Positions 1-8,863 of a stretch of DNA of 64,000 nt are shown here, one piece after another. The stretch is from the NCBI GenBank assembly GCA_964609695.1, contig CAZSSP010000001.1, positions 62,001-126,000 of the forward strand, in the 5' to 3' direction. The notes under the pieces are model-generated. The model did not search any database and was not told the DNA's origin. It saw only the letters and a list, made by a program, of their open reading frames with translations. The stretch comes from JAGNHS01 sp964609695. GTDB taxonomy: Bacteria > Bdellovibrionota > UBA2428. The position numbers and the translations under genes were made by a program. How positions within the stretch are numbered: position 1 is the stretch's first letter; every line of letters begins with the position of its first letter.

Positions 1-2
1 GT

Positions 3-68
3 CGTGATAAAGAATGGGCAGAAATATTGCTTAAAAAAAATGCGGTCGCTCAAGGAATTGGATTATGA
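3..68 (+). CDS. C-terminal end of a probable isochorismate synthase (partial)
   Basis: Only the last 21 codons are inside the window, in the frame beginning at base 3 and ending in TGA 66-68. The tail contains an E-W-x-E...K pattern that resembles the extreme C-terminus of chorismate-utilising enzymes such as MenF. The stop overlaps the menD ATG as ATGA, so the two are translationally coupled. A menF identity would supply isochorismate, the MenD substrate, and is inferred mainly from this position; so little sequence is visible that another upstream gene cannot be excluded. Confidence 0.5.
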   Translation, partial: RDKEWAEILLKKNAVAQGIGL

Positions 69-1654
69 ACATCGAAAAATCAACGGATCTTATTAAAAAA
101 CTTTTAAATAGTGGTGTTGAAGAATTTTGCCTTTGCTCAGGCTCAAGGAACGCTCCTCTTCTCGCCGTTTTAACAAGAACGCAAAAAATCAAATACTACT
201 CTTTTTTCGACGAACGCTCAGCCGCATTCTTTGCATTGGGACGAATGCAGGACACCAGAAAACCCGTTGCCGTAGTCTGCACCTCTGGCACTGCAACTGC
301 AGAAATACTTCCAGCCTGCATAGAAGCTCATTATCAAAATCTTCCTCTTGTTATTGTTAGTGCTGATCGCCCGAAAAGATTCAGAGGAACTGGATCTCCC
401 CAAAGCATTGAACAAGAAAATTTATTTTCTCCCTACACAGAATTCAATTGGGATATTGATGTCAATCAAAAGCTTCCCATTATCCAACAGCATGCTTTTT
501 CAAAACCTATTCATATAAATCTTTGCTTTGAGGAACCTCTTTTCGATCAAGAACTATCCAACTCTTATGATTTTTCTATAGAGCCAAGAAAACAAGCTGA
601 AGCACCCACTATCTCTTCTTCAGTATTAGAAAATTTTCTTAATCGAAAAGATTCACTTCTCATCATACTCGGCGCCCTCACGCACTCAGAACAAAATGCC
701 GCTAAAGAAATCACTCAACATCTTCAAGCTCCCGTATGGGCAGAATGCCTTTCTGGTCTTCGTGAAGATCGAGATTTAGCTCAACAAATAATTAAATCAG
801 GCGAAAACCTTTTAGCAAAAACACCATGGAAACGAGTCCTTCGACTGGGTGCGGTTCCCAGCTGTCGCTTTTGGAGAGATTTAGAAAGAAAAAGCGACAT
901 AGACGTGTGCTCCATAAGTCTTGAAGGCTTTTCGGGGCTGTCTCGCAACTCACTCAATATTTCTCGTTCGCTAAACGATTTTACTGAAACTATTAAAAGC
1001 ATGCCCCCCTGCCCTGCTGACGACAAATTTTTCCACCTCGATCAACTCTTTCGCCAACAACTTCAGTTACTCATTGGACAATACCCTCGAAGTGAAGTGG
1101 CGCTACTGAGCTTTCTGTCGCAAAGAATTGGCGATCAAAGCTCTGTATTTCTTGGAAACAGTTTAATTATTCGAGAATGGAATCTAGGGGCACGATACAG
1201 CGTTGAAAAACGTGAATACATGGCCAATCGAGGCGCCAATGGTATTGACGGTGAAATCTCTACTTATTTTGGTAGCACCGCAAAGAAGAGGTCTTTATCG
1301 TGGGGAATTTTTGGAGACATCACAGCCCTATACGATCTCAACGCCCCATGGATTCTCAAACAACTTGGATCTAAGCCTCACGCTGTTGTCGTGGTCAACA
1401 ATCAAGGTGGAAAATTATTTAGTCGTGTAAAAGATCTCTCCTCCTTAGACGAAAAAACTCGAAAGCTAGTGGAACTTCCACATGACATTGATTTTTCTTC
1501 TTGGGCAAAAATGTGGGGACTCGATTATCTTTGCGTCCACGAACAAGAAGAATTTCGTGTTCCAGTGCGTTCATTTGTAATGGAAATAAAACCCGATCCA
1601 ATTGAAAGTCAGAAATTCTGGTCGAGTTATGACAAACTCTGGGAAGCTCTTTAA
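65..1654 (+). CDS. menD: MenD, SEPHCHC synthase (ThDP-dependent)
   Basis: 2-succinyl-5-enolpyruvyl-6-hydroxy-3-cyclohexene-1-carboxylate synthase: it joins isochorismate to the succinic semialdehyde unit derived from 2-oxoglutarate in cytosolic menaquinone synthesis. The 529 aa are usual for the family. Seen: SGSRNAPL near residue 25, the ERSAAFFALG block with the conserved ThDP-activating Glu at about residue 50, CTSGTA near residue 92, SADRP, the RGANGIDG segment and a C-terminal GDITALYDLN...VNNQGG region that matches the ThDP/Mg site. It starts in an ATGA overlap with the upstream gene and is followed after 8 nt by menH, so it belongs to a men operon. Start chosen from the coupling and the full family length. 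Confidence 0.96.
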   Translation: MNIEKSTDLIKKLLNSGVEEFCLCSGSRNAPLLAVLTRTQKIKYYSFFDERSAAFFALGRMQDTRKPVAVVCTSGTATAEILPACIEAHYQNLPLVIVSADRPKRFRGTGSPQSIEQENLFSPYTEFNWDIDVNQKLPIIQQHAFSKPIHINLCFEEPLFDQELSNSYDFSIEPRKQAEAPTISSSVLENFLNRKDSLLIILGALTHSEQNAAKEITQHLQAPVWAECLSGLREDRDLAQQIIKSGENLLAKTPWKRVLRLGAVPSCRFWRDLERKSDIDVCSISLEGFSGLSRNSLNISRSLNDFTETIKSMPPCPADDKFFHLDQLFRQQLQLLIGQYPRSEVALLSFLSQRIGDQSSVFLGNSLIIREWNLGARYSVEKREYMANRGANGIDGEISTYFGSTAKKRSLSWGIFGDITALYDLNAPWILKQLGSKPHAVVVVNNQGGKLFSRVKDLSSLDEKTRKLVELPHDIDFSSWAKMWGLDYLCVHEQEEFRVPVRSFVMEIKPDPIESQKFWSSYDKLWEAL

Positions 1655-1662
1655 TCCCATCC

Positions 1663-2364
1663 ATGAGAATTTACTGCCTGCACGGAAGTTTAGGTCATTT
1701 TAGTGATTGGGATTTCTTAAAAAACTCTCCTCTATCGAAAAAATTTGAAATTCATCCTATCGATCTCTACAAAAACTCCAATCTTAACTTTATTGATTGG
1801 GCCTTAAATTTTAATGAATTTATAAACTCTGAAAAATGCGAAGCCATACTATTGGGCTATTCACTGGGAGCTCGATTAGCTATTCATTCGTTAATTCATA
1901 ATCCATCAAATTTTATAAAAAGTGCCATTTTAGTTTCGGCTCATGCTGGTCTACCCAACGAAAATGAAAAACTAAAAAGATTAGAAAACGACGCCCTTTG
2001 GAAATCTAAACTTCACGAACTAAGCTGGCCGGACTTCTGGGAAGAATGGAACCAACAATCGGTATTTGAGGGAAGCCCCAAAATCCTCAAACGACCCGAA
2101 ATCTCAGCCCCTCTAAAGAAATTAGAATGTATTTTTGATCAGTGGAGTCTAGGCAGACAAGAAAACCTTTGGCCCTATTTAAAAGAAATCAGAACAAAGA
2201 GTCTCTGGATGTATGGAGAATTAGACATTAAATTCAAAAACTTAGCCCTTAAGGCCTCCGAGTGCTCGCCTCTTATAACTGCAGTTCCAGTGGGCAAAGC
2301 GGCACATCGCTGCCCTTGGGATAATCCAGAAGATTTCATTCAAAAGATTCTTTCATTTCTCTAA
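1663..2364 (+). CDS. menH: MenH-like SHCHC synthase (alpha/beta hydrolase)
   Basis: Removes pyruvate from SEPHCHC to give SHCHC in menaquinone synthesis. The protein is a 233-aa alpha/beta hydrolase: an N-terminal LHGSLG oxyanion segment (residues 6-11), the nucleophile elbow GYSLG with Ser at about 67, and a C-terminal AHRCPWDNP motif with the catalytic His near 215. It lies 8 nt after menD and 10 nt before menB in the same orientation. Sequence alone would allow another small hydrolase; the placement between menD and menB decides the call. Confidence 0.88.
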   Translation: MRIYCLHGSLGHFSDWDFLKNSPLSKKFEIHPIDLYKNSNLNFIDWALNFNEFINSEKCEAILLGYSLGARLAIHSLIHNPSNFIKSAILVSAHAGLPNENEKLKRLENDALWKSKLHELSWPDFWEEWNQQSVFEGSPKILKRPEISAPLKKLECIFDQWSLGRQENLWPYLKEIRTKSLWMYGELDIKFKNLALKASECSPLITAVPVGKAAHRCPWDNPEDFIQKILSFL

Positions 2365-2374
2365 GGCAAACGCT

Positions 2375-3202
2375 ATGAATGTTTGCATGTTGTGGAAAAA
2401 CATTAAAACATTCGAAGATATTAAATACGAAAAAACCGAAGATGGTATTGCGAAGATAACCATCAATCGCCCCGAAGTTCGTAATGCCTTTAGGCCAAAA
2501 ACTGTTATGGAACTCCAAGAAGCCTTTCACCTAGCTCGAGAAGATCAAGACATCGGTGTCGTGATTCTTACAGGTGAAGGTCGTGAAGCATTCTGCTCTG
2601 GTGGCGATCAAAAAGTTCGCGGTCATGCCGGCTACGTAGGAAGCGATGGAGTGCCTCGCCTCAACATACTCGATGTTCAAAAACAAATTCGCCAATTACC
2701 CAAACCTGTAATCGCTATGGTGGCAGGCTACGCTATTGGCGGAGGCCATGTGCTTCATGTCGTATGTGATTTAAGTATTGCGGGAGAAAACGCACGCTTT
2801 GGCCAAACAGGTCCTAAGGTCGGATCCTTCGATGGTGGATTGGGTTCAAGTTATTTAGCCAGAATTGTTGGTCAAAAAAAAGCTCGAGAAATTTGGTATC
2901 TATGCCGCCAATACGACGCTAAGCAAGCATTAGAAATGGGCCTAGTGAACGCAGTTGTGCCCAATGATATTTTAGAAGAAGAGACCCTCAAATGGGCGAG
3001 AGAGATGCTCGAACATTCACCACTTGCCTTACGTTGTTTAAAAGCTGCACTTAACGCCGACTGTGATGGTCAAATGGGATTACTGGATATGGCCGGAAAC
3101 GCAACACTTCTCTATTACATGAGCGAAGAAGCTAAAGAAGGCAAGCAAGCTTTTGTCGAAAAGAGAAAACCAAATTTCAAAAAATTCCCACGCTTACCAT
3201 AA
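2375..3202 (+). CDS. menB: MenB, 1,4-dihydroxy-2-naphthoyl-CoA synthase
   Basis: Crotonase-family enzyme that cyclises o-succinylbenzoyl-CoA to DHNA-CoA. The 275 aa show family-specific blocks: NRPEVRNAFRP, CSGGDQKVRG (oxyanion hole), AGYAIGGGHVLH, and GQTGPKVGSFDGG followed by the KKAREIW...YDAKQALEMGLVN region typical of MenB rather than general enoyl-CoA hydratases. A TAAGGCA Shine-Dalgarno-like stretch precedes the ATG at 2375; an in-frame ATG at 2387 is a possible alternative. Last recognisable men gene of this block; menA, menC and menE are near 58-61 kb. Confidence 0.97.
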   Translation: MNVCMLWKNIKTFEDIKYEKTEDGIAKITINRPEVRNAFRPKTVMELQEAFHLAREDQDIGVVILTGEGREAFCSGGDQKVRGHAGYVGSDGVPRLNILDVQKQIRQLPKPVIAMVAGYAIGGGHVLHVVCDLSIAGENARFGQTGPKVGSFDGGLGSSYLARIVGQKKAREIWYLCRQYDAKQALEMGLVNAVVPNDILEEETLKWAREMLEHSPLALRCLKAALNADCDGQMGLLDMAGNATLLYYMSEEAKEGKQAFVEKRKPNFKKFPRLP

Positions 3203-3227
3203 TATTTTTTAACAAAGGAAAAACACC

Positions 3228-3740
3228 ATGAAACTTTCTCATCTAAGCTTAACCCTAACCACTCTATTCATTTCATCCGCATTTTCTTTAGAAAAAAGCC
3301 TACCTCTTAAAAGTCTCGATAAAGTTCAAAGTATTGTTTGTTTGGCCACCAAAAGCATTCCTGAATTAGGTGAAGAAATGGGCACAATTAACAGTGCTCC
3401 AAGACACGCTTATACTTTCATCAAAAAAGACACTATTGGGAAGGGTGGTAAAAAGCTTGGGAACTTTATTCTAAATGAAATGGAAATTTCGCCTGAGAAT
3501 AAAGAATTGATTTCGGAAACTAGCACTGGTCAAATATTCAACTTTAGTCTTGATCCAAAAACTCAAGAACTTCATTTTGCATTTATAGCCGATTGGAAGG
3601 CCTCAGGTTGGTTAAAGCTAGAAGAAAAAACTTATACAGACGATAAAGGGAAGAAATTTGTTATTGATTTAATTGCTAAGGGGATGATCGAACAAAAAGA
3701 AACCCAACATTTACTCAGTTGTGTTTTATCCTTTAATTAG
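3228..3740 (+). CDS. Small exported protein of unknown function
   Basis: 170 aa with a clear signal peptide (basic N-terminus, hydrophobic stretch, cleavage probably after the Ala-Phe-Ser region at about residue 20). An AAAGGA ribosome-binding site lies 8 nt upstream of the ATG. The mature part is rich in Lys and Glu, with two Cys (near 38 and 166) that could form a disulfide. No family recognised. It sits 25 nt after menB in the same direction and could be cotranscribed, but nothing links it to quinone synthesis. Its 3' end overlaps the convergent neighbour by 8 nt. Confidence 0.75.
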   Translation: MKLSHLSLTLTTLFISSAFSLEKSLPLKSLDKVQSIVCLATKSIPELGEEMGTINSAPRHAYTFIKKDTIGKGGKKLGNFILNEMEISPENKELISETSTGQIFNFSLDPKTQELHFAFIADWKASGWLKLEEKTYTDDKGKKFVIDLIAKGMIEQKETQHLLSCVLSFN

Positions 3741-5235
3741 TTTTTGTTGGCTCAGTAAAATTAAGATTAATTTTTTCTTTTAGAGACTCCGTGATTTTTC
3801 CGGTCTCAAAGATAAAACCAAGTTCTTGAGCTTCCTTTTCAAACTGCTCTTGAAAGGTTTCTAAGTAATAAGCGAAACCCAGTGCTCTGACTTCATTATG
3901 ATAGAGCAATCCTCTTTGATCATTGCCTGGTTCATGAATAAGAAATTCAGCAAAAATCATTTCGTAAATTTTCCAAGTAGCAATGGCCACTGCAGTTTGC
4001 TTTCGGTGAAACTCAAGATCAACCTTCAAAGCTTTAATTTTAACATTAAGCTCTTCCATCATTTTATTTAGAGCCAACTCCGAAGGTGATCCTGCCTTTT
4101 CTTTCGCTTCAATCTCTAAACGTTTTAAATCAAAGTTATATCGATCTAAGGATTCTCTAATCTGAATGAATATTCCATATGAAACATTTATTCTTTGCAT
4201 CCAAGAATGGGGAAAATCCAATTGATTATAAACAAAATCTCCTCGTCCCTGAACTAGAGTGCGAGATAAAAATCGCTCCGTAGCCCACTGATAACGAGCA
4301 AATCCCTTTTCTAAATTATACAAAGCTCGACTCGCTTGATCGGGACTAAGTCCGGGAATACTCGATAAAACTCTGGAAGTTTCTGAATGAAGTTTTTTGA
4401 CATCGCCCTTAAAATCCTTCAAAGCGGCTTCGCGCTCTAGATAACTTTTTTCATTAAGGGCTAATTGCACCTGAGTGGCCAAATCAGTTCGACCTTCTAC
4501 CATATGATACTTCACTTCATTAGTGAGATTCGTTCTGAGCAAATCAACACCCACAAAATAAACTCCGAGACCAAGCACTGCGACAGGAATCCATTTACGA
4601 TATTTCACTAAAAGCGCAGTGCTTTTATATTTTGACGAACGCCAAAAACGTCCCCACCTAGAATCTTCTTTGTCTAAATAAGCAGACAAACCACTTCTCA
4701 TGCGATTCCGATGAACCTCATTAAACTCAAGTTTCAAACGAGCATAAAAGCTGCCTAAATTCTCCTTATCCTCTAACTGAGAAATTAAAACTTTAGGATT
4801 AAAAATATCAGCCTCTCTTAAAGTCACCCAATTTCTAAAATCATTGAACCATTCTTTTTTAGTACCCGTAGTGTCGGTCAGTTGATCAAGATTGCTTATC
4901 AAAAAAATCCTTTGCAAAAATGCAGCTCGCAATTCTTCAGGAAAGACCTCAAGAATTTGCTGATTAGGGGGCGGCAATAATTCATCAGATTTTTTTGTAT
5001 CTACAACTTCAAAAAATTTTGTATTTGAAATTTCTAAATACTTTTTTCTAAGAAAATAAGGAGAATATCGACTCCTTAATTGATCCATTGAACTTTGATC
5101 AGAAATTGGAGAAATATGATCTGGAAGAGGCAAAAGCTTAAGACTCAGCCAATCGCCGCAATCATGTGCCCACAAGGACACGCTTAAAAGTAGAAGGAGC
5201 GTTTTTAGAATGGTTTTATTGGCTCCTGAAAACAT
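3733..5235 (-). CDS. Membrane-anchored exported protein, mostly helical, unknown function
   Basis: 500 aa. An N-terminal signal sequence (hydrophobic residues about 8-22, Ala-His-Asp after it) is followed by a charged region, one strong transmembrane segment at about residues 213-232 (V-A-V-L-G-L-G-V-Y-F type), and a long predominantly helical, Lys/Glu-rich C-terminal half likely to include coiled coil. No catalytic motif or known domain was recognised. Convergent with the small exported gene before it and divergent from the next gene. Codon use looks like its neighbours. Possibly a lineage-specific envelope protein. Confidence 0.75.
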   Translation of the reverse strand: MFSGANKTILKTLLLLLSVSLWAHDCGDWLSLKLLPLPDHISPISDQSSMDQLRSRYSPYFLRKKYLEISNTKFFEVVDTKKSDELLPPPNQQILEVFPEELRAAFLQRIFLISNLDQLTDTTGTKKEWFNDFRNWVTLREADIFNPKVLISQLEDKENLGSFYARLKLEFNEVHRNRMRSGLSAYLDKEDSRWGRFWRSSKYKSTALLVKYRKWIPVAVLGLGVYFVGVDLLRTNLTNEVKYHMVEGRTDLATQVQLALNEKSYLEREAALKDFKGDVKKLHSETSRVLSSIPGLSPDQASRALYNLEKGFARYQWATERFLSRTLVQGRGDFVYNQLDFPHSWMQRINVSYGIFIQIRESLDRYNFDLKRLEIEAKEKAGSPSELALNKMMEELNVKIKALKVDLEFHRKQTAVAIATWKIYEMIFAEFLIHEPGNDQRGLLYHNEVRALGFAYYLETFQEQFEKEAQELGFIFETGKITESLKEKINLNFTEPTKTN

Positions 5236-5397
5236 TAAGTGACGATATCTACCCTAAGAAGCCCAATGGTGCCAAGCACTTAGTCGTAGCAGCCAAGTCC
5301 CCCCTCCAAGGGCCTCTGCCCACTCTTAACGTCGCACAGTAGTCGTGCAAAATTATGAGGCTTGACCAATATAACGCAAGGAGTTAAAATTCGCCCA

Positions 5398-6627
5398 ATG
5401 CATTTTTCAACAAATCACACAAGAATCATTCCAAGTATTTGTTTTCTAATGTTTTTCTCAATTCACCTTAACGCTCAAACTTACCCCACAACAGGTATCG
5501 ATATTAGCAAAGGGCTCTACAGCATTGAATTGGAAAATGAAAATTTAAGCTTTAATGACTCCATAAAGGCTTCATCAAAACTCTTATCCTTTCATATTTC
5601 TACAGGTGAACAAGATCAAATTGGAATCGTGAAGAGATCACTTCTCTCCGCCTCTCCCAACACAAAAAGTTACTCTGATCTCTTCGAAGAATTAAATAAT
5701 AGTAACAGTAGGAAAATTTCCGCCTTATCTAAAAATAATTTTTTAAGATATTTTTTCTATGTTTCCCGAACTGATGAATCACTCATCAAACATTTTAAAC
5801 TTTTAATTGCGCTTCAAAACACCAATGCAGCAACCAATCAAAATAAAATTGTTGAAGAGGAATTTAATCGTAACTGGGCAAAGCTCGCTGAAATTCCCTT
5901 TAAATATTATTCCCCCAATGAATTAAATGAAGAACTACTTAAATATCCTTTTTTAAAAATTCTTATCTCTAAAAACAGACCCGTACTTCCCTGTGGTAGT
6001 TTCAGTTTCTCATGGACCGACTCACTAATTGGATGCCAGGATTCAGAGTCCTCAAAACCCCTAGACGGTAGTTTCTCCAAAAACGGAACTGTCGTTCTTA
6101 GAATGTATTCTTATAAACCTGAATTAATGGAATGGGTTCACGATAAGGAAAATAATATTATCTGGGGACCCGAGCAAAGTTATTATTTTTTAAAATCACT
6201 TCCTGAAAGCTACAAACGTTATTCAGAAAACGTAGACGCCAAAGGCCAAGTTATAAAAGCTTTTAACCCCAGACGCACGGCTAGAGACTATTGTTCATCT
6301 CTCAATATTTTTGGATTAGATTGGGAATTGGCTTATAGCGCTCAATACTCCACAGCCGATCTTAAAAACAAATTACGCTATGCTTGGCTTCCTGGTTTTA
6401 CTAACTTTTTTGATGAAAAATTTTCAAAAGATCATCAACTTCCTCAATACTTAGCGCTCGATAATACTGAAAAAAATATTCTTAAAAGAGATCTCAGCTT
6501 AACAGACATCAGAAATTTAAAACTCAAAGATTATTCAGATTTTGGTTTCCGTTGTACTGCTAAACCGAATCAAGCCTCTCAAGAAAAATTAGACTCTTTT
6601 AAAACGAATCCACCGATTCTACCCTAA
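5398..6627 (+). CDS. Exported protein of unknown function
   Basis: About 409 aa. The open frame extends upstream to a TTG at 5362, but the ATG at 5398 is preferred because it places a proper signal peptide (hydrophobic core about residues 10-25, ending Leu-Asn-Ala) at the N-terminus, with an AAGGAG at 5378-5383, a rather long 14 nt away. The mature protein is rich in Asn, Ser, Lys and aromatic residues, with several Cys in the C-terminal half. No domain recognised. Divergent from the membrane-anchored protein at 3733-5235; convergent with aroC. Confidence 0.72.
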   Translation: MHFSTNHTRIIPSICFLMFFSIHLNAQTYPTTGIDISKGLYSIELENENLSFNDSIKASSKLLSFHISTGEQDQIGIVKRSLLSASPNTKSYSDLFEELNNSNSRKISALSKNNFLRYFFYVSRTDESLIKHFKLLIALQNTNAATNQNKIVEEEFNRNWAKLAEIPFKYYSPNELNEELLKYPFLKILISKNRPVLPCGSFSFSWTDSLIGCQDSESSKPLDGSFSKNGTVVLRMYSYKPELMEWVHDKENNIIWGPEQSYYFLKSLPESYKRYSENVDAKGQVIKAFNPRRTARDYCSSLNIFGLDWELAYSAQYSTADLKNKLRYAWLPGFTNFFDEKFSKDHQLPQYLALDNTEKNILKRDLSLTDIRNLKLKDYSDFGFRCTAKPNQASQEKLDSFKTNPPILP

Positions 6628-6665
6628 GAAATTTTCATTTTTCTTAATGCCTTGAGGCTTTCTCA

Positions 6666-7700
6666 CTAAGAATTATTTAATCGCTTTAATAGCATCATAT
6701 CGGCCAAAACCCATAGAGCCATAGCCTCAATGACCGGCAAGGCACGCGGCACTATGCAAGGATCATGTCGCCCTTTTTTAGCTACATCTAAAACCGAAGA
6801 CGTGGGTTTAAAAGCAATTCGCACAGAAATATCTTCACCAGTAGTAATTCCACCCCGAATGCCTCCATAAACATCAGAAGAATTTTCTTGAGAATGAAAC
6901 TGAGACCCCTCAGCTCCAACACAATTAAAACCTTCGCCAATTTCGACTGCAGTCACAGCTCCAATACTCATAAAGGCTTGAGCCAAAACGGCCTTCATTT
7001 TAGCAAATACGGGCTCACCCAAGCCTTGTGGTGCATTTTTAATAATCAACTGTGCCACACCACCATAACTTTTTCCCTCAAGCTTGGCTCTTAAAAGCAA
7101 CTCTTCAAGCTCCTGACTTTTAGACTTAGAGGGTAATCGAGCTGCGTACGAATCTATTTCAGAGAGAGTCATTTGAGAGGCCGCCTTAATTTCAGACACA
7201 TCTAAAGCAAAATTAAAAATTTGCGAGCTAAAAGCTTTAACATCTAATTTTGGGCAAACTTGATTTAAAAACATTTGAGCAAAGGCGCCCACAATGACAC
7301 GAGAAAGCGTCTCACGTCCCGAAGCTCTTCCTCCACCGCGCCAATCGAAATGAGCAAATTTTTTAGCCCACAAGTCATCAGCATGACCTCTTCTGAAACT
7401 AGCTTCACGGTTAAATTCATAGGCAGCACTTTGAGCATCAGAGTTTTCAACAATAACAGCAATGGGGCTTCCTAAAGTTTTAGATTCAAAAACTCCACTC
7501 AAAATTTTTGGCATATCTTCTTCTGAGCGAGCACTTTGAATGGCACTGGCACCAGGCCTACGTCTTTTCAAAGCAGAAACTAAAAGCTTTTCGTCGACAG
7601 ATACACCTGCTGGGCAACCTTCGATAACCACACCTAAAGCGGGTCCATGACTTTCCCCAAAACTTGTTGCGCGGAATATCTGCCCGAAATGATTCGACAT
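6666..7700 (-). CDS. aroC: Chorismate synthase
   Basis: Last shikimate step: EPSP to chorismate, using reduced FMN. The 344 aa are near family length. Seen: N-terminal FGQIFRATSFGESHG, GRASGRETLSRV (canonical RxSxRET), a SIGAV region, YGGIRGGITTGEDI, and the C-terminal RHDPCIVPRALPVIEAM block. The reading frame extends 9 codons further to an ATG at 7727, but the family begins a few residues before GQ-F, so the ATG at 7700 is chosen; neither start has a strong Shine-Dalgarno. It is separated from the rest of the aro genes by one divergently oriented gene. Confidence 0.96.
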   Translation of the reverse strand: MSNHFGQIFRATSFGESHGPALGVVIEGCPAGVSVDEKLLVSALKRRRPGASAIQSARSEEDMPKILSGVFESKTLGSPIAVIVENSDAQSAAYEFNREASFRRGHADDLWAKKFAHFDWRGGGRASGRETLSRVIVGAFAQMFLNQVCPKLDVKAFSSQIFNFALDVSEIKAASQMTLSEIDSYAARLPSKSKSQELEELLLRAKLEGKSYGGVAQLIIKNAPQGLGEPVFAKMKAVLAQAFMSIGAVTAVEIGEGFNCVGAEGSQFHSQENSSDVYGGIRGGITTGEDISVRIAFKPTSSVLDVAKKGRHDPCIVPRALPVIEAMALWVLADMMLLKRLNNS

Positions 7701-7795
7701 CTTGGGAAAACTAATGACCCTAAGCATCTAAGTCAAAAAGTTTTCATTAAAGCCATGACAGAATTATTTAGTATTGCCGATCAGATTATTAACCT

Positions 7796-8863
7796 ATGTC
7801 TATGGCAGCCCCCATGCCTAAACTCTTGAAAGTTATTAGCTTTACATTGCTTAGAATTTTGGTTCTGAGCCTATTTTATTTAAATAATTCTACTCAGGCG
7901 CGAATCAATCCAAGCTGCGATCAAAGTTTGATGCTTTTAAAGAGAATTCACGCGACCACGCCCCAACATACAAATTTAGAAAGCTATTATGCCGGTGTTG
8001 AAATTGAAGCCTTTTTACCGAAAAACTTTAGTCGAGAAGATGTGGCCAATAAGCTTGCAGAAATTCTTAAAAGCAGAACTAAAGACCCTAGCAGCGTTAT
8101 TATATCTCAAAATCGAGACCCAACTTTCGGGATTATTTATGAAGTTTCAATAGACGGCAATCACTGGCTTATAAAATCAGAGCCTAGCATTAAAGGTGTG
8201 CACAAGGATTTTATTCCAATAGAGCTTAATAGCCCCGTTATAAAAAATGAAGAAGACACCAACAATCTTCTCTTTGTTACTCAAGAACTTAAAAATCACT
8301 TTGGACTTAAAATAGATCCCAGCAATTCTGGTATTCATGTAAGAGTTGATTTTCAAAATGCTACAGATTCTGAAATCGGAGAATTAATACTTAGTTATTC
8401 TCTAATAGAAGAAACCCTTGTAAAAACATTTTCAACTCATCCCCAAAGAAGAGAGTCCTACACCAAAGCCCTTCCCGACGAATATATTAATGATGTTATT
8501 AAATCCTTAAATAAGAATATTCCCTTTGAGAGCGTCGAAAGATTGAGACACTGGCTGACCTTTAAACATCATTCTTTAAATCTCACAGATTTATTTCTTA
8601 GATTTTCTTCGCGTCCTAAAACGGCTGAATTTAGACTTTTTAATTCAACCTTAGACACTGAAGTTTTAAAGATTATGATTCAAGCTCCGCAAAGATTAAT
8701 TTTAAAAATTCGAAACCGAGACCCCAAGTTTTATAAATGGTTAAATTCTCGCAATTTCACGCCTGAATCATTACTTCAAATTTTAGACTTTGATAGCGAT
8801 ACCATTAACATGCTTTTAAAAAGAACAGCTGAAGAATCCAAAGAGCCTTTTACTCGAGATTGA
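7796..8863 (+). CDS. Putative exported amidoligase-family protein
   Basis: 355 aa. Residues about 7-35 form a hydrophobic signal or anchor segment ending Ser-Thr-Gln-Ala-Arg. The following region resembles the amidoligase (Amidoligase_2, glutamine-synthetase-like COOH-NH2 ligase) family: YYAGVEIEAF near residue 65, IELNSPVI, SGIHVRVDF, LRHWLTFKHHSLNL, and KTAEFRLFNSTLD. Family members are thought to form amide or peptide bonds using ATP. Alternative starts at 7802 and 7814 keep the hydrophobic segment. It lies between aroC (divergent) and the aroKDE fusion, with a 14-nt tail-to-tail overlap with the latter. Family call is from motif memory and needs a profile search. Confidence 0.6.
   Translation: MSMAAPMPKLLKVISFTLLRILVLSLFYLNNSTQARINPSCDQSLMLLKRIHATTPQHTNLESYYAGVEIEAFLPKNFSREDVANKLAEILKSRTKDPSSVIISQNRDPTFGIIYEVSIDGNHWLIKSEPSIKGVHKDFIPIELNSPVIKNEEDTNNLLFVTQELKNHFGLKIDPSNSGIHVRVDFQNATDSEIGELILSYSLIEETLVKTFSTHPQRRESYTKALPDEYINDVIKSLNKNIPFESVERLRHWLTFKHHSLNLTDLFLRFSSRPKTAEFRLFNSTLDTEVLKIMIQAPQRLILKIRNRDPKFYKWLNSRNFTPESLLQILDFDSDTINMLLKRTAEESKEPFTRD

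Noticed and set aside
5236..5397. GC-rich leader between two divergent genes as a third long inverted repeat
   Set aside because: Only short pairings and a repeated TAGTCGT word; no arms longer than a few bases, so treated as an ordinary divergent promoter region.
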